Positions 5,984 to 12,700 of a stretch of DNA of 33,216 nt are shown here, piece by piece. The notes below the pieces were generated by a model, which was given only the letters and a program-made list of their open reading frames with translations, did not search any database and was not told the DNA's origin. Made by a program: the position numbers and the translations under genes. Every line of letters starts with the position of its first letter. The first letter of the stretch is position 1. Source of the stretch: Oceanospirillaceae bacterium (lineage in GTDB: Bacteria; Pseudomonadota; Gammaproteobacteria; Pseudomonadales; Oceanobacteraceae); assembly GCA_002723385.1 (NCBI GenBank), contig PBNY01000079.1:1-33216 (forward strand), in the 5' to 3' direction.

Positions 5984-6039
5984 AAGCGTGGTAAAGTGTG
6001 CGTTAACGCGTAATTTGAAAACAACCGGGAGTGCATGAC

Positions 6040-6285
6040 ATGGCACTGAGCAAAGGAAGTTACTTTATCCTCTGGGAGGCCGCCTACGGAATCCGACACC
6101 CGGACGACAAACGAAGCCTTGCCCGATTGCGTGTTGAGCAAGCCTGCTCTGATCTGAAGCTATCCATGCTGTCCGCAGTGCTGGCAAAAGTTGAACAATG
6201 GCACCAGGGCGAACAAATCAAAAACCGATACCTTCACAGAGCGACAAGCGGCCCGGAAAAATCACCAACCACAACCCGGCCCTGA
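6040..6285 (+). CDS. Small hypothetical protein after the last palindrome
   Basis: This protein of 81 aa has no family that I recognise. The ATG at 6040 is favoured because GGAG stands 8 nt upstream; the ATG at 6031 is only 3 nt from it. It appears mostly helical and soluble (ALSKGSYFILWEAAYGIRHP at the start), with a proline- and threonine-rich tail. It lies 23 bp after the palindrome at 5993-6016 and is the gene nearest the right end of the element. Confidence 0.5.
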   Translation: MALSKGSYFILWEAAYGIRHPDDKRSLARLRVEQACSDLKLSMLSAVLAKVEQWHQGEQIKNRYLHRATSGPEKSPTTTRP

Positions 6286-6409
6286 CCAATTCGAACGGCA
6301 GAAATTCCCCCGCGATCACCTCTTTGAATCGTTCCGCTTGGCTTTCACATACTGCAACAGTTTTTCAGAATCGTTCCCGATATTCCCCAATCAATCCCAA
6401 TGAATCCCA

Positions 6410-6453
6410 CAATTATCTCGTAGATCATGGTTGGTTTATCTCAGTGGTGTTCA
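6410..6453 (-). repeat. Right terminal inverted repeat with two related sites
   Basis: Read inward on the minus strand, site 1 is TGAACACCACTGAGATA and site 2 is TGATCTACGAGATAATTG (6410-6427), starting 26 bp in, exactly as at the left end. Site 2 matches the left site 2 at 14 of 18 positions. A looser third match, TTGATTGGGGAATATC, is the reverse complement of 6379-6394, at nearly the same depth as the left third site. Confidence 0.75.
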
Positions 6454-6704
6454 ACATCGTGCTCAATCCTTTTGAACCTGAATCAAACACGCAACAAGCA
6501 CCAGAGAGCCAACCGCAACCGGAACCCCAAACCACACCACTCGACAACGTCGATTTGAAAGCGGCAACGGATCAATTTCAGCGCAAGCTGATTCAGTCCG
6601 CGCTCGATCACCATCGCCACAACCAGAGAGCTGCTGCGCAAAGCCTGAAACTGACCTACAACCAGTTCCGTGGTCTGTATCGTAAGTTATTTCGCCGCGA
6701 ATAA
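6454..6704 (+). pseudogene. pspF: PspF, 3' part with helix-turn-helix
   Basis: This is the C-terminal remnant of PspF downstream of the element. It begins at the second ACATCG copy and continues the frame as NIVLNPFEPE, a proline/glutamine-rich linker (PESQPQPEPQTTP), then a Fis-type helix-turn-helix (about 6570-6700) containing FQRKLIQSALDHHRHNQRAA and LTYNQFRGLYRKL. These match the linker and DNA-binding end of PspF. The frame is open upstream into the element to about 6198 but lacks a supported start, so it is probably silent. Confidence 0.9.
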
Positions 6705-6732
6705 ACGCTCGGCGAGCAAACCAACCAACGGC

Positions 6733-7278
6733 TCAGCTGTCACTCACATCAGGAATGTCCAGCAAGAAATCCGTCACCCCAACATCTTGTCCCAACTGGC
6801 TCAGCAGTGTCGAAACCTGACCACGATGATGGGTCTGATGATTGAACAGGTGCGACAGCAGTTCACCAAAGTCGCGCTCAAAAGCAATTCCTCTGGTGTT
6901 TTGGTAAACCAATGTCCGATGCAAATCCTCGGACCGAACATCAGACTCCAGCCAGTCCAGAATCAGCTGATCAAGGCGTTTTCTGGTCTGCTCCAATGGC
7001 GGCAACTGATTGAAAATCAAATCATCCAGCCCCGTCGGGACAGGCAATGCGCCCAGCTGATTCAGGGTCTGATAGTGCGCCGAATGTTTCGCAAACCGTC
7101 GCAACCAGATCAGGTCACCAACCATGAGATGATTTAACGTCCCGATCACAGACCCAAAAAATGCTCCCAGATTTTGGCGCAATTCCGCATCCGTCAAACG
7201 AGACGCCGCTTCGTAAACCTGATGATTCATCCGCTGGTTGTACTGTGCCATCAATAGAAAATGCCGGTTGTTTTCCAT
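6733..7278 (-). CDS. DinB-family protein
   Basis: This protein of 181 aa has the DinB/YfiT four-helix-bundle pattern: a first-helix RMNHQVYEAASRLTD, FFGSVIGTLNHLMVGDLIWL with the first metal-binding histidine (about residue 52), and LLSHLFNHQTHHRGQVSTLL (about 135-154) carrying the other two histidines of the metal triad. Family members are putative metal-dependent thiol transferases or related enzymes; the substrate cannot be told. The ATG at 7278 has GAGGGAAG directly upstream, preferred over the more distal start at 7353. It converges on the pspF remnant and diverges from roxA. Confidence 0.85.
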   Translation of the reverse strand: MENNRHFLLMAQYNQRMNHQVYEAASRLTDAELRQNLGAFFGSVIGTLNHLMVGDLIWLRRFAKHSAHYQTLNQLGALPVPTGLDDLIFNQLPPLEQTRKRLDQLILDWLESDVRSEDLHRTLVYQNTRGIAFERDFGELLSHLFNHQTHHRGQVSTLLSQLGQDVGVTDFLLDIPDVSDS

Positions 7279-7418
7279 GCTTCCCTCTGTTTTGTTCAAT
7301 GATCCACTGAGCCTTGCTCTGGCTCCTTGCATCCCCCAATTAAACACCGACAATAGCCGGTTTTCGATTCACGGATGCACAGCAGCCTGCCTGTTAAGCA
7401 TCTTGGGGGCACTTTTTC

Positions 7419-8567
7419 ATGCATGTACTCGGTCATCTCACTGTTGAAGAATTTCTGCGCGATTACTGGCAAAGGAAGCCGCTACTGATCCGCAACGCCT
7501 GGCCAGATTTCGAGCCACTGCTGGCATCGGACGAACTGGCGGGCTTGAGTCTTGAAGAAGAGATTGAATCCCGCCTCGTAATGGAGAACGGCCCGGACGG
7601 CCCCTGGACGATTCGCAAAGGTCCGTTTTCCGACAACGATTACCAGCAATTGCCGGAAGACAAATGGACGCTGCTGGTTCAGGCCGTCGATCACTGGATC
7701 CCGGAAGCGGCCGATCTGTTACAGAATTTCCGTTTTATTCCGAGCTGGCGTATCGATGACCTGATGATCAGCTATGCCGTAGATGGCGGTAGTGTCGGCC
7801 CACATTACGACCAGTACGACGTGTTTTTGCTGCAAGCCGAAGGGCAACGCGAATGGCGTATCGGACAGATGTGCAACGAAAACTCTCCGATTCTGGATGG
7901 TCCCAAAATCCGTATTCTCGATGGCTTTGAGGAAACCGACCGCTGGGTGCTGAATCCTGGTGACATGCTGTATCTGCCGCCGCAACTGGCCCACTGGGGG
8001 ATCGCTCGCGGCGAATGCCAGACTTACTCCGTTGGTTTTCGCGCTCCCAGCGTTTCCGAACTGGCCCAAACCACCCTGGATCAGGTTCTCCGCACCAGTA
8101 CCGAAGACCAGCGCTATGGAGACGCGGATTTTCGGGGCCAAACCAACACCGGTGAAATCACCCGGGACGCCACCGACCGCCTGCGCCAGTTGTTAATGAA
8201 CGCTCTCGATCATCCGGATTTACTCGGCGATGTACTCGGCAACCTGATGACGGAACCCAAATACCCCGAGCATCAGCCCGAAACCCTGGACGACGAGGAA
8301 TGGCCAGCCTGGCTGGGGGAAGTTCAGGGCAATGCTGTTGCCCGTCGTTCAGAACAGGCACGCTTCGCCTTCCGTGAGCGAGAAGAAGACGTGCTGTTCT
8401 ATTCAGGTGGCCAGAGTTGGCCAGTTGCCCCCAACCTTCGCCCCCTTGTTATCTGGCTAACCAACTGCAATGAGTACGATGCGGAACCTCTGCTTGAATG
8501 GATCAAAAATGACACAAAAGCACAAAACTTGATCCGTGTTTTGTGGCAAAAACAGCTAATTTATTGA
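7419..8567 (+). CDS. roxA: 50S ribosomal protein L16 arginine hydroxylase
   Basis: This is a JmjC/cupin 2-oxoglutarate- and Fe(II)-dependent oxygenase of the RoxA (YcfD) type, which hydroxylates an arginine of ribosomal protein L16. Its 382 aa are close to the E. coli protein. The N-terminal jelly roll carries the iron-binding HxD (His129, Asp131 in GPHYDQYD) and the distal histidine (His192 in PPQLAHWGIARG). GDMLYLPP is the typical JmjC strand. The C-terminal half (about 210-382) holds the dimerisation and winged-helix regions. A GGGGGC stretch stands about 8 nt before the ATG. Confidence 0.92.
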   Translation: MHVLGHLTVEEFLRDYWQRKPLLIRNAWPDFEPLLASDELAGLSLEEEIESRLVMENGPDGPWTIRKGPFSDNDYQQLPEDKWTLLVQAVDHWIPEAADLLQNFRFIPSWRIDDLMISYAVDGGSVGPHYDQYDVFLLQAEGQREWRIGQMCNENSPILDGPKIRILDGFEETDRWVLNPGDMLYLPPQLAHWGIARGECQTYSVGFRAPSVSELAQTTLDQVLRTSTEDQRYGDADFRGQTNTGEITRDATDRLRQLLMNALDHPDLLGDVLGNLMTEPKYPEHQPETLDDEEWPAWLGEVQGNAVARRSEQARFAFREREEDVLFYSGGQSWPVAPNLRPLVIWLTNCNEYDAEPLLEWIKNDTKAQNLIRVLWQKQLIY

Positions 8568-8704
8568 CAGCCGCCAAAAAACTGATTGGCATCAGAAAAT
8601 TGTCCTACAATCATGCTAGGTTCGAACTGTGAAGCATTCCTCAATCTTTAACGAGTAATGTATAAACAGTTGTAAAACGGCACGGACATTGTAACGGACA
8701 ATTT

Positions 8705-9706
8705 ATGAGCCACATCAGGATTGAACCCGTATTCTGGGCAGACCATCAAGGCACCCTGCGTGAACTTCGCGAGCGCGTTTTCATTCAGGAGCAAGGTGTT
8801 CCTGCCGAACTCGAATGGGATTGTCACGATGAGACAGCACTGCACTGGCTGATCACTCAAGACGAAAAACCCATTGGTTGTGCTCGTATTGTGATTGACC
8901 CGCGCCAGATTGGTGTCGCCAAGCTGGGCCGGGTCGCCATTCTTCCCGGATTCCGCCGCCAGGGCGCTGGCTCTCACCTGCTTCAGGGCCTTGTTGATCA
9001 GGTACCCGAACGCATTTTTCGACACGGTTACCACTGCCAGCAACTTCAGGCCGACGTCCAGTGCTCTGCCGCCAGCTTTTACCTCACCAACGGCTGGCAT
9101 TTCCTGCCTCAAGAGACACATCACGCACCAAACGCCAAAGCCCCAATACCCAAGCTGCACTGGGATGCCGATATTCCACACGTGTTAATGGCGTTTGAAT
9201 TGAAAAATCGGGATACCCGGCAACAACAATGGCTGCGACTGGGGTTCGACAAAGCGCGTTACCGTTGGCACTCCAAAGATGGCATTTCCGATATTGCGCT
9301 GCTTCAGTTGCTGATTTGTCAAAATCCAGCCTATCTGTCACTGACCATCGCAGATATTCAGCAGCCAATCTGGCAACACAAAACCACCATCCAGGTGCTG
9401 TCCGATTACCTGCGCGGCTCTCCTCGCCGTGAAGCACAGATTTTGATCCAGAAAGAATACCGGGGCATTCAGGAGCATCCGCTGCTGCAACTGTCGCAGC
9501 GCATCAGTCGCCTGAACATTCGCCGCAGTGAAGAATTCAGCACCAGCCAATTACTGGCCTGGCCCTACGGCTATCTGAACTGGACCACGCATTCAGGCGA
9601 AGCCTGCTTTAACAACCGCCGTGAATGCGAACAACGCAAACGCAATTTCGAACTGATTCGAGACAATTCATCGGCACTGCATGAAGGCCGAAGAATTCAT
9701 TTATAA
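8705..9706 (+). CDS. GNAT N-acetyltransferase with extra C-terminal domain
   Basis: This protein is 333 aa. Residues 1-150 are a GNAT acetyltransferase: LRERVFIQEQGVP (21-33) and the acetyl-CoA loop LGRVAILPGFRRQGAGSHLL (74-93, R/Q-x-x-G-x-G). The C-terminal half (about 175-333) is a separate domain containing RGSPRREAQILIQKEYRG. A similar tail is found on gammaproteobacterial GNATs near roxA, but I cannot assign an activity. The substrate is unknown. The Shine-Dalgarno sequence is weak. It is 30 bp upstream of the large secreted-protein gene on the same strand. Confidence 0.8.
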   Translation: MSHIRIEPVFWADHQGTLRELRERVFIQEQGVPAELEWDCHDETALHWLITQDEKPIGCARIVIDPRQIGVAKLGRVAILPGFRRQGAGSHLLQGLVDQVPERIFRHGYHCQQLQADVQCSAASFYLTNGWHFLPQETHHAPNAKAPIPKLHWDADIPHVLMAFELKNRDTRQQQWLRLGFDKARYRWHSKDGISDIALLQLLICQNPAYLSLTIADIQQPIWQHKTTIQVLSDYLRGSPRREAQILIQKEYRGIQEHPLLQLSQRISRLNIRRSEEFSTSQLLAWPYGYLNWTTHSGEACFNNRRECEQRKRNFELIRDNSSALHEGRRIHL

Positions 9707-9735
9707 GCAAACCAACCACAAGAGGGGTACACGCT

Positions 9736-12700
9736 ATGGCGAGCCATCGCAGTACGACACTGATCAAGACCCCCGTTCCGGCACTGGCTGCTGTAATCGC
9801 CATGTGTCTGGTATTTACCGCTTCGGCAGCGGCCATCGATGAGCAAGATTCCACCGCCACTCTTTCCAGAGCAGAGCAGCGCGCCCAAAAACAGATCGAC
9901 AAGGAACAGCAGCGACTCGACAACATTCATCGGAAGATCGAAAAGAAGGCTGAACAGATCAGCGAAAAGCAGAATCAGGCACTGTCGGCTAACCAGGTCA
10001 AAAAACTGGAGAAACTGCAGGCCCAGCTGACCCGGTATCTGGAGAAGCAGCAAAACGTCTGTGAACGACTCGCGGCGCTCAAAATGCTGGATCTGCCAGA
10101 CTATTGCAGCATAGCACCCTCCCAGGAAACGGACACCGACACCGCCGTCACAACCACAGCAACCGCCAGCCCTGACACGGAATCCCTGAGCGACACCACC
10201 CTGCTTCGAAGCCTGTCGGCGGACTCCCAGAGTCTGGGCACCAGCCCTGTGGCCATGAGCACCACCAGCCAAAGCGTTTACGTGCCACAACTGTTAACTG
10301 CACTGCAATCTGGCCCGATCTCTGATCCCAATACCTTTGGTGTGCTGCCTCAAAACGGTGATCGTCTCGACGCTGGTTCCAACACCGTCACCATCGATCA
10401 GAATTTTACCGCCGGTCAGCTGACCGACGCGCAGGACAGCGTTGCCCTGACGGGTGAATTCATCGTCAACGCCAATATTGCTCTGGTGGTAAACGGTGAC
10501 TGGGATGCCAGCAATCCGAACACCCAGAACGTCTTGAAAACCGGCGCCAGCGTTGAGTTTGATGGCGATACCGGTATGACCCGAGTCTACAAGGCAGCTT
10601 CGCAGTATTACGGTTATCCGTCCCTGAAAATCGAGGCCACCCCGGACAACAAGGCGTTTTTCGGTCTTAAACCGGGTTCCGCTGCCAGCTTCAAATACGA
10701 CAAACACGTTTACCTTGGCTCCAACATCAGCGGCGGCAATGTCCATCTGAATGGTTTCAGTACAGGCTATATCCACGACGGTTACGACCGGGTCGCTACT
10801 CGCGACTGCGATATGCCCAACACCCTGTTCACCAACAGTGGCCAGTTCGAGCTGCGCTACTATGCCGGCGATAACGGCAGCTGTGATCTCAGCAACCTGA
10901 CCATCCTCAGCCCGACCGGAGCCAACGCACTGTTTACCATTGGCCTGAGCGGCAGTAGCACCCAGAACAGTACTTTCAACCTGAATGGCCTGTCGGTGGA
11001 CGGCAACGTGGCTTACTACACCCGCCCGGAATTTTTGATGAACGACTGGGTTGTACGCGAACTGTCCATGACGCTGCCTGCCAATGCCTACCCGGACATC
11101 AGCAACTGGCTGCTATTCGACGCCAGCACCTTGCCGGTGGGCGCAGCCAGCATGAGCGGCATTTACTATCGCAACGAACGCTCGAACCCCCACGGTTTCA
11201 GCCTTGCTGGCGGCAGCCTCAGCAGCCGTACGCTGGACAGTGTGATCTTTGATTTTATCAATCTGGATCCTGCCGAAAGCGGCGACAACTACCTGTTCGA
11301 CGGTGCTGGCAGCGCCAACGAAGTCATCACCATTCGCAACAACATCTCGCTGCAAAACCTCAACGGCAACCAGAGCAGTACCTTTGTCACCTTTAACAGC
11401 AGCCTGCAAAATGGCCGTCAGGTACAACTGGAAAACAACGTCGTCTTTATCCCCCGCATCAATCGGGCGATTTCGCTCAATGAAGCCGGAGAAACCCCGG
11501 CCAATATTCTCACCCGTGTCAGCGACAACATTTTCTGGGGCGAATCCGGTCAGGAAGGTTACGTCGCTGATTCCCTGACCGCGAGTTCCGCAACTGACAT
11601 CATTTCCAGCGGCGCCTACATCAGCAACGCGATTTTCAACGCCCGAACCGACGGCACCTTTGCCGAACTGGACATGCCACTGAGCTACACCCCGGCAACC
11701 CAGGCTACCGGCGATGCGCCTCGTTTCCACGACGACCAGCGTCGCCTCGCCACCTATGGCAGCAGCGTTCTGGGGCTGGATGGTACCGACGAAACCGCCT
11801 ACTACGCTTTTGTGACTCGCCATCTTTCCAGCGCCGACATTACCCGCCTGAATCAGCTCGCCGGTCACAGCCAATACACCGCCAGCTACCAGGGCGTGAT
11901 TCAGGTCAGCGACCTGATCGACTGGGTCAAACAGGGCTTTATCCCGACCACCACCACGTACCACACCACCAGCAGCACCGGTGGCATGGTGGGTTTGACC
12001 GACACCCCTGCCTTCACACTGGCTGACAGCGACAGCGATACCGTCGACGACCAGTTCGACCTTTGCAGCGGCACGCCGACCGGTGAAGCCATCGACGACA
12101 ACGGCTGCTCGGACACCCAAAAGGACGATGACGTCGATACCGTCAATAACGCTACCGACATCTGTATTGAAACGGCGTCTGGTGCAGCGGTGAACGCTCA
12201 GGGCTGCTCGGATGACGAGCTGGCTGGCCAGATTCTTGGATTCAGCAGCTGGGGCATTGGCGGCGGCGGCGCCATGGCGGGGTACTCCATCAATCCGTTT
12301 AACGATCAAATGCGCTTCATCGGCACCGACATGGGGACCCTGTTCCGCTCACTGAACGGTGGCACTAACTGGGCACCGGTTCGTCACAGTGAAACCACCT
12401 TCTCGAACCTGCTGGGTTATGTGGTAAACATCGGCTTCGCCGGGCCCAAAACCATCCTGCACGCACCACAAGGTCTGAACCCGGTTCGCTCAACCGATGG
12501 CGGTGAAACCTTCAGTGCCCCTGCCAGCTTCGACCTGGTGTACAGCAATGACGGCGATGCCAGCAACGATGAGCGCATCACCGGCTGGTATACAGATACC
12601 CAGAATGTCGAAACCGTTTACGCAATGACCAATCTGGGCCTTTGGCGCTCAACCGATGCAGGAGCCAACTGGACACAGGTATACAGCGGAAGCGCCATGA

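Larger units (their letters stand above)
4947..6016. repeat. Array of fifteen 24-bp palindromes with different stems
   Basis: Units: 4947-4970, 5025-5048 (decayed), 5079-5102, 5112-5135, 5157-5180, 5222-5245, 5256-5279, 5312-5336 (25 bp), 5343-5366, 5379-5402, 5423-5446, 5500-5523, 5620-5643, 5735-5758, 5993-6016. Each is two 12-base arms with AAAT or AAAA outside and ATTT or TTTT at the far end. The common inner pattern is about RYGCCGNN/NNCGGCRY. Units 4947, 5157 and 5222 are perfect; most others have one or two mismatches, while 5993 has three. Stem sequences differ between units, but both arms change together, for example GCCGAT/ATCGGC, GCCGTT/AACGGC and TGCGTT/AACGCA. Eight units are followed by TTTGA; at least three others (4947, 5423, 5620) have that tag on the left, so they may be inverted. 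Spacers run from 6 to 234 bp. Function unknown. Confidence 0.85.
257..6453. mobile_element. Unclassified TG...CA-ended mobile element inserted in pspF
   Basis: The element is about 6.2 kb with imperfect terminal inverted repeats. Read inward, the left end is TGAAGGCCGCTGCGATA and the right end is TGAACACCACTGAGATA, matching at 13 of 17 positions. It is flanked by a 6-bp duplication and splits pspF. Contents: five leftward genes (460-4681), then 15 palindromes and several very small rightward reading frames (4947-6285). No DDE transposase, tyrosine or serine recombinase, or HUH protein is recognisable. The element is therefore either non-autonomous or mobilised by one of its unknown proteins. 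The multi-site ends resemble Mu, Tn7/Tn5053 or IS21-type ends. The Mor-like and head-protease-like genes point to a Mu-like phage connection. Bases 286-459 and 6286-6409 contain no gene that I can support. Confidence 0.85.

Noticed and set aside
4947-6016. CRISPR array
   Set aside because: The units are palindromes with different sequences, the spacers vary from 6 to 234 bp, and no cas gene is present.
4947-6016. Integron attC array
   Set aside because: GTTAAC occurs at the centre of several units, but attC sites carry GTTRRRY-type boxes at their outer ends and are longer; no integron integrase is present.
250-6460. Tyrosine-recombinase integration with a 10-bp att core (CAACATCGTG)
   Set aside because: No integrase is present, and the paired inverted ends with 26-bp-spaced sites explain the boundary better; the extra matching bases come from TG and CA next to the target.
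8568-8704. tRNA or small RNA between roxA and the GNAT gene
   Set aside because: No cloverleaf or strong terminator can be drawn; only a short direct repeat (ACGGACA twice) is present.
11113-12309. 398-codon frame antisense to the large secreted protein
   Set aside because: Low-complexity Val/Ala/Gly composition mirrors the sense codon use; there is no start signal and no domain.
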